DNA of 64,000 bases from Akkermansiaceae bacterium UBA7890. Its GTDB lineage: Bacteria > Verrucomicrobiota > Verrucomicrobiia > Verrucomicrobiales > Akkermansiaceae. Below the pieces are notes generated by a model that did no database searches, was not told where the DNA came from, and saw nothing but the letters and a program-made list of their open reading frames with translations. This document shows positions 44,652 to 52,621 of this stretch, in pieces. Each line of letters begins with the position of its first letter. Positions within the stretch are counted from its first letter, which is position 1. Both the position numbers and the translations under genes were made by a program. Location: NCBI GenBank assembly GCA_002501065.1, contig DLRK01000210.1, positions 32,464 to 96,463 of the forward strand, read 5' to 3'.

Positions 44652-47447
44652 ATGAGCGCTCAGGAAAAGGGCTACAAGGACACGTTGTCACTACCGCAGA
44701 CGAGTTTTCCGATGCGGGGCGATCTCGTGAAGAACGAGCCCAGGCGTCTTGCACAGTGGGAGGAAGACGGCCTTTACAGGAAAATTGTGACCCGTCGCCG
44801 GGCGGAGGGAGCGCCCCGGTTCATCCTGCACGACGGCCCCCCCTTTGCGAATGGTGACGTCCACATGGGGACGGCGCTCAACAAGGTGCTCAAGGACCTG
44901 GTGGTGAAGTCGCGCACCATGGCGGGTTGCGAGGTGCCCTTTATTCCCGGTTGGGACTGCCATGGACTTCCCATCGAGTTCAAGGTCGTCCAGGAGGCGC
45001 GGGATGAGGAACCGGCCGAGATCCGGCGTCGCTGCGAAAGGTTCGCGCGCGAGTGGATCGACATCCAGCGCGAAAGTTTTCGCCGACTGGGTGTCTTTGG
45101 CGACTGGGAGAATCCCTACCTTACTCTCGATCCGGGCTACGAGGCTGAGATCATCCGGGTCTTCGCCACTCTGGTCGAGAAGGGGGCGGTCTACCAGAGC
45201 AAGAAACCAGTGCAGTGGTCTTACGGAGCGCATACCGCCCTGGCGGAGGCGGAGGTGGAATACAAGGAGAAGACGAGCCCGGCGATCTGGGTGCGGTTTG
45301 CCTTCACCGATGGTTCGGAGGCGAAATTTCGCGAGGTGACTGCGGCGGCCGGGGAAGGTCCCTACAGCCTGGTGATCTGGACCACTACTCCGTGGACGCT
45401 TCCCGCCAACGTGGGAGTGGCCCTGCACAGGGACTTTCTCTACGTGGCCGGACGCTTCGTGAATGAAGCGGGGGAGGGCCACGACCTGGTGGTTGCCAAG
45501 GATCTGCTGGAGCAATTTGCATCTAAGACCGGGCTCTCGCCGGCCGGGGAGCTGGTCGAGTTCAAGGGAAGAGAGGTCGAGGGACTGGAAGTACAGCACC
45601 CCTTCCTGGATCGTCTGAGCAAGGTCATCCTGGGTTCCTTCGTCACGACTGAAACGGGAACGGGAGTGGTGCACATCGCCCCGGGTCACGGCGCGGACGA
45701 CTATGTGGCGGGCCGTGAGCACGGCCTCGAGGTGGTCTCGCCGGTGGACAACGACGGCAAGTTCACCGAGGAGGTCGGCGTGGCGGAGCTGGTGGGCCGG
45801 CATGTGTTCGCGAGCAATGAGGAGATCATCTCGATGCTGTCCAGTCTGGGAGTCCTCCTTGGACGGGAGGATTATCAGCACGACTACCCGCATTGCTGGC
45901 GCTCCAAGACCCCCATTATTTTCCGGGCGGTGGAGCAGTTTTTCATTTCGCTGGAAGGGTTGAGGGAGATCGCCCTGGAGGAGATCGACAAGACCGAGTG
46001 GCTCCCCCACTGGGGGCGGAACAGGATCCGTGGCACGGTGGAGTCGCGGCCTGACTGGTGCATCAGTCGCCAGCGCACCTGGGGCGTGCCCCTGCCGGTC
46101 TTCTTCACGCCCGGGGGAGAAGTCCTCCTGGACGCGGAGCTGGTCCGCAAGGTAGCCGATCTGGTGGAGAGTGAGGGAACCAACATCTGGTTCGAGCTCG
46201 AGGAAGCGGAGCTGGTGGAGCGCCTGGGCCTGCCCGAGGGCACGCGCAAGTGCAGGGACACCCTGGACGTCTGGATTGATTCCGGCAGCAGCCATGTGGC
46301 GGTGATGGACCGCCATGAGGAATTGCAGAGCCCGGCAGACCTCTACCTCGAAGCCACCGACCAGCATCGGGGATGGTTTCAGAGCTCGCTCATGCTGAGT
46401 GTGGCCTATCGCGGAAGCGCTCCCTACAAGACGGTGATGACGCACGGGTTCGTGGTTGACCAGGACAAGAAGGGCAAGCTCTCCAAGAGCGAGGCGGAAA
46501 AGGCGGGCAAGCCCATCGATGCGGCTCACTATTACAACAAGTACGGGGCTGATATCCTGCGTCTCTGGGTGAGCAGCGTGGACTGGCAGAACGAAGTGCC
46601 CTTCGGCGAAGACCTCTTCAAGCAGGTGGCAGAACCCTACCGGCGGATCCGCAACACCCTGCGCATCCTGCTGGGGAACCTGCATGGCTTCAATGCCTCG
46701 AGCGATGCGGTTGCCCCGGAGGCGATGACCCTGGTGGACCGTTGGATTCTCGAGTGTCTGCACGAAGTGGTGAGCGAGTGCCGCCGAGCCTATGACGCCT
46801 ACGAATTCCGCAAGGTCTTCACCGTTATCAACCAGTTCTGCGCGCGGGACCTCAGTGCCATCTACATTGATCTCACCAAGGACCGGCTTTACTGCGATGC
46901 GGGAGACTCTTTGCGCCGACGGGCAAGCCAGACGGTCATGAACAACGTGGTCGAGGCCTTGGCCAGGCTCCTTGCTCCCATCCTGGTTTTCACCGCGGAG
47001 GAGGCCTGGGAGCACGCGGGACGAGAGGGCAGCGTGCACGAACAGGACTTTCCCGTCCCTGACGACCGCTTCGCGGGGAAAGAGGCGACCACGGAGGTGA
47101 ACCAGCTCCTGGAATTGCGGGAGGTGATTCAGAACGGCATCGAATCCCAGGTGCAGGCCAAGGTTTTCAACAAGAACAACGAGGCGGCAGTCGAACTGAC
47201 CCTCCCGGCCGGGCACGGGTTGAGCGGACTCCTCGGCGACCGTGAGTTCGCTACCGAGTTCTTCATTATTTCCGACCTGAAACTGGCAGAGGGCGAGGGG
47301 GTCTCCGCCAGTGCGTCCAGGACGAATCATCCCATGTGTCCCCGCTGCCGTCGTTACGAGCCGCCGGCCACGGAGCAGTCCGTGGAAGGAGACGGGACGG
47401 GGTTGTGCGGGCGCTGCGAGGAAGTATTGTCGGGTGCCGCGTCATGA
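44652..47447 (+). CDS. ileS: Isoleucyl-tRNA synthetase
   Basis: The 931 residues start at ATG 44652, preceded by AGGAAGG; the frame is open to 44616. Class I synthetase: the HIGH-type motif is PFANGDVHMGTALNKV, the KMSKS-type loop is GKLSKSEAEKAG (about residue 607), and WTTTPWTLPANVGVAL marks the CP1 editing region. A C-terminal zinc finger (CPRCRRY ... CGRC) places it with the bacterial IleS1 type. Its stop overlaps the lspA start (ATGA), an ileS-lspA coupling also known from E. coli. Confidence 0.96.
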   Translation: MSAQEKGYKDTLSLPQTSFPMRGDLVKNEPRRLAQWEEDGLYRKIVTRRRAEGAPRFILHDGPPFANGDVHMGTALNKVLKDLVVKSRTMAGCEVPFIPGWDCHGLPIEFKVVQEARDEEPAEIRRRCERFAREWIDIQRESFRRLGVFGDWENPYLTLDPGYEAEIIRVFATLVEKGAVYQSKKPVQWSYGAHTALAEAEVEYKEKTSPAIWVRFAFTDGSEAKFREVTAAAGEGPYSLVIWTTTPWTLPANVGVALHRDFLYVAGRFVNEAGEGHDLVVAKDLLEQFASKTGLSPAGELVEFKGREVEGLEVQHPFLDRLSKVILGSFVTTETGTGVVHIAPGHGADDYVAGREHGLEVVSPVDNDGKFTEEVGVAELVGRHVFASNEEIISMLSSLGVLLGREDYQHDYPHCWRSKTPIIFRAVEQFFISLEGLREIALEEIDKTEWLPHWGRNRIRGTVESRPDWCISRQRTWGVPLPVFFTPGGEVLLDAELVRKVADLVESEGTNIWFELEEAELVERLGLPEGTRKCRDTLDVWIDSGSSHVAVMDRHEELQSPADLYLEATDQHRGWFQSSLMLSVAYRGSAPYKTVMTHGFVVDQDKKGKLSKSEAEKAGKPIDAAHYYNKYGADILRLWVSSVDWQNEVPFGEDLFKQVAEPYRRIRNTLRILLGNLHGFNASSDAVAPEAMTLVDRWILECLHEVVSECRRAYDAYEFRKVFTVINQFCARDLSAIYIDLTKDRLYCDAGDSLRRRASQTVMNNVVEALARLLAPILVFTAEEAWEHAGREGSVHEQDFPVPDDRFAGKEATTEVNQLLELREVIQNGIESQVQAKVFNKNNEAAVELTLPAGHGLSGLLGDREFATEFFIISDLKLAEGEGVSASASRTNHPMCPRCRRYEPPATEQSVEGDGTGLCGRCEEVLSGAAS

Positions 47448-48052
47448 ATTCCCTCCCGCGCCTGCTCCTCGTCTTCGTCCTGCCGCTTTACCTGCTCGAC
47501 CAGGTTACCAAGTGGCTGGTAGTCCTGAACTTTTCTCCGCCCGCGCCAGGGTCCAACTTTTCGCAGGAGTCCCACGTGGTGGTGGAGGACTTCTTCACCA
47601 TCGTGCGCGTGCACAACCAGGGAGCGGCTTTCGGGCTGGGCAATGGAACCCCCTGGGCGCCGGTTGTGTTTTTCGTGATTGCCCTCGTTGCGCTGGGAGC
47701 CCTTCACCACTTCTGGAAGCGGGGGGCCTTCGACACCCTTCTTCTGCGACTGGCGGCAGGATTGCTGACCGCAGGAATCCTGGGGAATCTCACTGACCGG
47801 ATCCTGCAGGGATTCGTCCTGCCAGCCTACCGGGAGGAAGGATTCCTCTCCCGCCTCTCGCAGGGCTACGTCGTGGATTTTCTCGATTTCCAGATCGGAC
47901 TTTATGGAAAGCTGGTTCCGGACTCGGAAGGACATTGGCCCTCGTTTAATGTGGCGGATTCCTGTATATGCGTGGCAGCTTTTTTCCTGATTCTTTCAAC
48001 GTTTCGTAGTGAAGCGGCGTCCAAGGGGGACAAGGAGCAGGCCGAGGCATGA
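47444..48052 (+). CDS. lspA: Lipoprotein signal peptidase (signal peptidase II)
   Basis: This 202-residue inner-membrane aspartic protease cleaves diacylglyceryl-prolipoproteins. The start at ATG 47444 overlaps the ileS stop. Four hydrophobic segments are present; the catalytic Asp residues lie in GILGNLTDRILQGF and SFNVADSCICVAAF. HNQGAAFGLGNG is the conserved periplasmic loop. The insert between the active-site halves (YREEGFLSRLSQGYVVDFLDFQIG) is longer than in E. coli. RlpA-like and entericidin-like lipoproteins in this window are its likely substrates. Confidence 0.93.
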   Translation: MNSLPRLLLVFVLPLYLLDQVTKWLVVLNFSPPAPGSNFSQESHVVVEDFFTIVRVHNQGAAFGLGNGTPWAPVVFFVIALVALGALHHFWKRGAFDTLLLRLAAGLLTAGILGNLTDRILQGFVLPAYREEGFLSRLSQGYVVDFLDFQIGLYGKLVPDSEGHWPSFNVADSCICVAAFFLILSTFRSEAASKGDKEQAEA

Positions 48053-48094
48053 TGGTTTGCTGCTACGATCTGCTCCGGAAAGGACGTGCCACCA

Positions 48095-48123
48095 GGAACC
48101 CGGGAGAGGCATTCTCCGGTTCC
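48095..48123 (+). other. Strong hairpin between lspA and uppP
   Basis: GGAACC and GGAGA (48095-48100, 48103-48107) pair with TCTCC and GGTTCC (48113-48123), leaving a 2-nt bulge and a 5-nt loop: 11 base pairs in total. No U-run follows, so it may be a Rho-linked terminator, an attenuator or an mRNA-processing site. Function is unknown. Confidence 0.4.
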
Positions 48124-48189
48124 GGAAACATCCCCGCTTGAGTCCGTTACATCCCGTTGCGTAATTCCCACCCTTACAACCCTCAAGAC

Positions 48190-48990
48190 ATGGAGATCTG
48201 GAAAGCAATCGTGGTGGGAATCGTGCAGGGGCTCTCGGAGTTCCTGCCCATCTCCTCCTCGGGGCACATCGCCTTGCTGCAGCACGCCCTGGGAATGCGG
48301 GAAGCGGGTGCCGGGGCCCAGGAGGACATCACCTTCGAACTGGTCCTGCACCTTGGCACTTTCCTGAGTGTAATCCTCTATTTTCGACACCGCCTGGTGG
48401 GCCTGCTTCTCAGTTTGTGGCAGAAGGAACGGATCGAGGAACGGAAGATGATTCTCTGGCTCATCATTGCGACCATCCCGGCCACTCTCGCCTTCTTCAG
48501 TGCCAGGAGCTTTTTCGAGGGAGCCTACGCTTATCCAGTCCTGGTGGGAGGCTGTCTGCTGGGGACGGGAGTGATCCTGCTCCTGCCCAAGCTGGTCCGT
48601 GCGAGGGAAGAGGAGTTCGGTCTCAAGCATGCGATCTGGATGGGCATGGCCCAGTCCCTGGCCATCCTGCCGGGAATCTCGCGGAGCGGGGCCACCATCA
48701 CGGCGGGTCTGCTTTCCGGGGCACGGGCTTCAAAGGCAGCGGAGTTTTCCTTTCTCATGTTCCTGCCCGCCATCGGCGGAGGCACCCTGGTGAAGCTGAA
48801 GGATCTGCAGGCAGTGGCGCAGAGCGATGCGGCGGCGGCCTATCTCTGTGGATTTGTGGCCGCCTTTCTCTCCGGTCTCCTTGCGGTCTACCTTGTCCTC
48901 AAGACGATCAGGAAAGGCAAGTTCGAGTACTTTGCCTATTACTGTTTCGTGGCGGGAATCACGGCCATGGTCTACTTTGGCTGGAAGTAG
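48190..48990 (+). CDS. uppP: Undecaprenyl-diphosphatase
   Basis: This 266-residue polytopic membrane enzyme (BacA type) dephosphorylates undecaprenyl-PP to recycle the wall-lipid carrier. ATG 48190 (MEIWKAIVVGIVQGLSE) matches family N-termini; the frame extends to 48157. Active-site motifs are GLSEFLPISSSGHIALL and LPGISRSGATITAGLLSG. At least seven hydrophobic segments are visible. Cell-wall genes uppP and alr are near each other here, but on opposite strands. Confidence 0.94.
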   Translation: MEIWKAIVVGIVQGLSEFLPISSSGHIALLQHALGMREAGAGAQEDITFELVLHLGTFLSVILYFRHRLVGLLLSLWQKERIEERKMILWLIIATIPATLAFFSARSFFEGAYAYPVLVGGCLLGTGVILLLPKLVRAREEEFGLKHAIWMGMAQSLAILPGISRSGATITAGLLSGARASKAAEFSFLMFLPAIGGGTLVKLKDLQAVAQSDAAAAYLCGFVAAFLSGLLAVYLVLKTIRKGKFEYFAYYCFVAGITAMVYFGWK

Positions 48991-49075
48991 GGTGGCGGTA
49001 TCCGCGGGCAGGACCGGGGGAAAGCCGCCTGAGGGTTGGCAAGTGGGGTGAATCGGTCATAGTCGCCGCCTCCGC

Positions 49076-49849
49076 ATGCTGGCCAAACGTATCATTCCCT
49101 GTCTTGACGTGACCGATGGTCGGGTGGTGAAGGGCGTCAATTTTGTCGACCTGCGAGACGCGGGGGACCCGGTTGACTGTGCGGTGGCCTACAACGAACA
49201 GGAGGCCGATGAGATTGTCTTCCTTGATATCACGGCTTCCTCCGACGAACGCGAGACAATGGTGGAGGTCGTGCGCAAGACCGCGGAACGCTGCTTTGTG
49301 CCCCTGACCGTTGGTGGCGGAATCCGGGTGGTGGAGGATATGCGGCGCATGCTTCTGGCCGGGGCCGACAAGGTGGGAGTCAATACCGCTGCCATCACCC
49401 GTCCGGAGGTGGTGGACGAGGGAGCCAGCACCTTTGGGAGCCAATGCATCGTGGTGGCCATCGATGCCAAGCGCCAGGGAAAGGGCCAGTGGGGTGTCTA
49501 CACGCATGGCGGACGGAATCCGGTGGAGGGCCTGGATGCCATCGAGTGGGCCCGCGAAGTGTACAATCGCGGGGCGGGCGAAATCCTCCTCACCAGTATG
49601 GATGCGGACGGCACCAAGGACGGTTACGACATCGAACTCACCCGGGCGGTGAGCGATGCGGTGGGCATTCCTGTCATTGCGAGCGGTGGTTGCGGAACGC
49701 TCGATCACATGGTGGATGTCCTGGGGGAGGGCAACGCGGATGCCGTCCTGGCGGCCAGCATCTTCCACTTCGGGGAGTTCACGGTGCCGGAAACGAAGAA
49801 CTACCTGCAGGAGCGGGGAATTCCGGTGCGCCCGGAGGTTGGAAACTAG
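49076..49849 (+). CDS. hisF: Imidazole glycerol phosphate synthase cyclase subunit
   Basis: This 257-residue TIM-barrel enzyme makes IGP and AICAR from PRFAR in histidine synthesis, with HisH supplying ammonia. The catalytic Asp11 is in IIPCLDVTDGRVVKGV; the second Asp is in CIVVAIDAKRQG. The phosphate-binding turns VGGGIRVVEDM and IASGGCGTLDHM are present, as is ILLTSMDADGTKDGYD. No hisH or other his gene is in the window, so the his genes are scattered in this genome. Confidence 0.95.
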   Translation: MLAKRIIPCLDVTDGRVVKGVNFVDLRDAGDPVDCAVAYNEQEADEIVFLDITASSDERETMVEVVRKTAERCFVPLTVGGGIRVVEDMRRMLLAGADKVGVNTAAITRPEVVDEGASTFGSQCIVVAIDAKRQGKGQWGVYTHGGRNPVEGLDAIEWAREVYNRGAGEILLTSMDADGTKDGYDIELTRAVSDAVGIPVIASGGCGTLDHMVDVLGEGNADAVLAASIFHFGEFTVPETKNYLQERGIPVRPEVGN

Positions 49850-49893
49850 CGGAACCGGGCTGCAATAATGAGCAGGCTCAAGCAGGTTCGGGG

Positions 49894-51003
49894 TTACCCG
49901 GAGTAAACCCGCTCTACCCGCGGCGTAATACTGGTGAAGACTTCCCAGGGAATGGTCCCGGCCCTGCTGGCCACTTCCGCGACGGGGATATTGGGACCGA
50001 AGAGCTCCACCTCGTCGCCGGGGCTGGAGCCGGGATGATCGGTGAGATCAACCATGACCTGATCCATTGTTACGCGGCCGAGAAGGGGAGCCCGGTGTCC
50101 ACGAATAAAGACTTCGGGTGTGTGGTTGGAGAGCGCACGAGGGTAGCCGTCGCCGTAGCCGATCCCGATCGTACCTACCCTGGTGGGGCGGGTGGTGATG
50201 TGGGTCCGTCCGTAGGAGATGCCGTGGCCGGCCGGGAGGTCCCGAATGACGGCGACCCGCGACTTGAGAGTCATCACGGTGCGCAGGGTGGTGCCGTGCC
50301 CGGCCAGCGGTGAGACGCCGTAGAGGAGCAGCCCCGGTCGCACCAGGGTGGAAGTGCGGGACCGGTAGCCGAGGAGGCCAGCCGAATTGGCCAGGTGGGC
50401 GTGTTTCAGTTCGTCTCGACGGGGAAGGGACTCGACCAGGGAGTCAAAGGCTTCGAACTGGGCGCGGGTGAACTCGATATCCTCGTCGGCGGAGGGAAGG
50501 TGGGAGCCGAGTCCGGTGACCTGGATCCCGGGGAGGGTCCGGATGGCCTCCAGGGCCGCTGGGGCATCGGCGGGGAGAAAACCGCCCCGTCCCATCCCGG
50601 TGTCCACCGTGAGGTGGGCTTCCACAATAGTGCCTCCATCGCGGGCGAGTTCGTCAAAGTGGCGTGCTTCTTCCATGGTATTGAGGCAGGGCAGCCAGCG
50701 GTGGGCCACTACCTCTTCCCGTTCGGCGGGAAAGGTTCCCCCCAGGAGGTAGATTGGGGTCCGGATCCCGGTTTCTGAAAGGCGGCGGGCCTCACCGACA
50801 TTGGCCACCCCGAAAAATGCGATCTCTTTCTGCTCCAGGGCGCAGGCCACGGCTTCCAGGCCGTGGCCGTAGGCGCTCGCCTTGACCACCGCCATGACCT
50901 GCTGGTCGCCGCTCAGCCCCCTGGCAGCCGCCAGGTTGTGGCGCAGGGCGGAGAGATCAATCTCGGCCCAGGAGCGGGGTGGGCTTTCGGGAATGGCGCT
51001 CAC
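49894..51003 (-). CDS. alr: Alanine racemase
   Basis: The 369 residues start at GTG 51003 (MSAIPESPPRSWAEIDL); the frame continues to 51063. This PLP enzyme converts L- to D-alanine for peptidoglycan. The PLP Lys41 lies in VMAVVKASAYGHG, where the common motif has Asn instead of Ser after KA. The second half has TIGIGYGDGYPRAL and VTMDQVMVDLTD, typical of the C-terminal beta domain with the catalytic Tyr region. It is convergent with hisF. Confidence 0.93.
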   Translation of the reverse strand: MSAIPESPPRSWAEIDLSALRHNLAAARGLSGDQQVMAVVKASAYGHGLEAVACALEQKEIAFFGVANVGEARRLSETGIRTPIYLLGGTFPAEREEVVAHRWLPCLNTMEEARHFDELARDGGTIVEAHLTVDTGMGRGGFLPADAPAALEAIRTLPGIQVTGLGSHLPSADEDIEFTRAQFEAFDSLVESLPRRDELKHAHLANSAGLLGYRSRTSTLVRPGLLLYGVSPLAGHGTTLRTVMTLKSRVAVIRDLPAGHGISYGRTHITTRPTRVGTIGIGYGDGYPRALSNHTPEVFIRGHRAPLLGRVTMDQVMVDLTDHPGSSPGDEVELFGPNIPVAEVASRAGTIPWEVFTSITPRVERVYSG

Positions 51004-51215
51004 GGGTGTGAGCCTAGGGCACGATGGAAAGTTGGGCAAACCCTGCAACCGATCCGGATCCACAGGACCGTCTCTTCCCTGCCGACCGAAATTGACGGGA
51101 GCCGTTCGGGAGGATTCCGGAAATACGCCGGAATCCGATCAGCACTGGATGAGCCGTGGGACTACGGAGTTTCCACGGTGGGGGCGGATGCCGGACCTTG
51201 GCGGAGGGATCAACG

Positions 51216-51356
51216 CTATCTGTTCTGCGTAGCCTGGGAGGCATACTGCAGATCGCGCCCCAAACCCGAGATGGTTTCGCAGGAGGTCAGGGCGGAGAAG
51301 GCAATGAGACTGCCAAGGAGGAACACAACTTTCAGAATCTTGCTGGCGGAGTTCAT
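51216..51356 (-). CDS. Entericidin-like small lipoprotein
   Basis: A 46-codon gene. The translation starts MNSASKILKVVFLLGSL, has a lipobox-like LTSC, and the mature part is CETISGLGRDLQYASQATQNR. The Cys-x-T-x-x-G-x-G-x-D-x-Q layout is that of entericidin A/B lipoproteins (compare CNT..G.GKDIQ in enterobacteria). Entericidins are small cell-envelope lipoproteins linked to stress or programmed lysis; the role here is unknown. It lies 213 bp upstream of alr on the same strand, in a stretch otherwise without genes. Confidence 0.7.
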   Translation of the reverse strand: MNSASKILKVVFLLGSLIAFSALTSCETISGLGRDLQYASQATQNR

Positions 51357-51540
51357 TTGCTTTCGTTGATAATTGGCAAATTCTAACCCTTTGCGGCAAG
51401 AACGAAATAAGAAAGAATGAGATTAGCGATAAACGGACGAGCTTCCTTTTCCCATGAGGGGATGGGACAACTCCGGAAGCTGCGGAGGATTTTACGTATT
51501 AACCGTAACCCCGATTTCACCCGACTTTCGTGAAGTCAGC

Positions 51541-52302
51541 TTACTTCTTCGCTGGTTTCTCGAAGATCATGAGGTGTTGCCAGGGAAGGAGCTTGGAGTC
51601 CGTGCTCTTCCACTTCAGCCCTACGACTTCCATCTCCTTGCGCGATTGTGCCTCGGTCATCTTGTGGAGAGGCTTGATCGGAACGGTGGGATCCTCGGCG
51701 CGGTATTCCAGCAGGATGATACGACCGCCCGGCTTGAGAGCCTTGAAGAGGGACTCCATCATCTCCCGCGGGTGAGAGAACTCATGGTAGGCATCGACCA
51801 TGAGGGCGGCATTGATCGAGTTGGGTTTGAGCCTGGTGTCATCGACCTTCCCGAGGTGGGCTTCCACGTTGGTCAGCCCCAGTTTCTTTTCCTTCTTTTC
51901 GAGGAAGGCGATCATCTCGGGCTGGATATCAACCGCGATCACCCTGCCCTTGGGGACGAGGGAGGCGAGGCGGAAGGTGTAGTAGCCGGAGCCGGCCCCG
52001 ATGTCGGCGATGATATCAGCGGGCTTCAGGTTGAGGGCGGCGATTGCCTTGCTGGGGGCTTCCTCCTCCTCCCGGTTGGCGCGCTCCAGCCAGCGGATGG
52101 CCTGGTGACCCATCACGTAGGAGATCTCCCGGTCCATGTAATACTTGCCGGTTCCGTCGAAAGTCTTGCGCCCCTTGCTGTAGTGGCTGGGCCAGGGAGT
52201 CTCCCCTTTGCCCTCCTGCTCTTTCCCCGTCTCCGATTTGGTGTCGGCGAAGGAGGTCAGTGGAAGAATAAAGATGAACGCAATGGTGAGGAATCGCTTC
52301 AT
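51541..52302 (-). CDS. Exported class I SAM methyltransferase
   Basis: About 253 residues from ATG 52302 (MKRFLTIAFIFILPLTSFAD), where a clear signal peptide begins; the frame runs on to 52527 but without homology. The Rossmann methyltransferase core has motif I ADIGAGSGYYTFRLASLV, VIAVDIQPEMIAFLE, NAALMVDAYHEF and LKPGGRIILLEYRAED. SAM is not normally available outside the cytoplasm, so the exported location is odd; similar exported methyltransferases occur in PVC bacteria. The substrate is unknown. Confidence 0.82.
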   Translation of the reverse strand: MKRFLTIAFIFILPLTSFADTKSETGKEQEGKGETPWPSHYSKGRKTFDGTGKYYMDREISYVMGHQAIRWLERANREEEEAPSKAIAALNLKPADIIADIGAGSGYYTFRLASLVPKGRVIAVDIQPEMIAFLEKKEKKLGLTNVEAHLGKVDDTRLKPNSINAALMVDAYHEFSHPREMMESLFKALKPGGRIILLEYRAEDPTVPIKPLHKMTEAQSRKEMEVVGLKWKSTDSKLLPWQHLMIFEKPAKK

Positions 52303-52621
52303 GGGTCCGGGGAAGACAGATTGGTGCAGGCCACGTTCCGCATTCTCAAGGCGTGGTGCAATCAGAAAGCAATCCTGATCCCTCTCCCGCCAATGGGCGT
52401 CATGGCCGGGGTTCCTTTCGATTACGCGCAGCCGGGGCCTTCTCTGCTGGACCGCAACCACCCCCCGGGAGCGGGGTTGCTTCCACTCCTGATTATCGTC
52501 CTGCCTGACTCGGAACGGCAGACCCAAATGTTCAGATAGTATTAAATTCGTAAAGAGGGCGTTAACGGAATGGAGTCTCGCCAGTCGATGTGCTTCATTG
52601 TTTCTCCCTGATCAAATCATC
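52303..52621. other. Divergent intergenic region without a gene
   Basis: This 319-bp stretch lies between the divergent methyltransferase and EF-hand dikinase-like genes. No credible short ORF with a start site is seen on either strand. It holds an imperfect inverted repeat, GCAACC (52454-52459) with GGTTGC (52475-52480), and an AT-rich patch at 52531-52550 that may be promoter DNA, but no clear -35/-10 pair. Confidence 0.5.

Noticed and set aside
44691..47330. 879-codon open frame antisense to ileS
   Set aside because: It mirrors a highly conserved synthetase; long antisense frames are common in GC-rich DNA. No domain or start site supports it.
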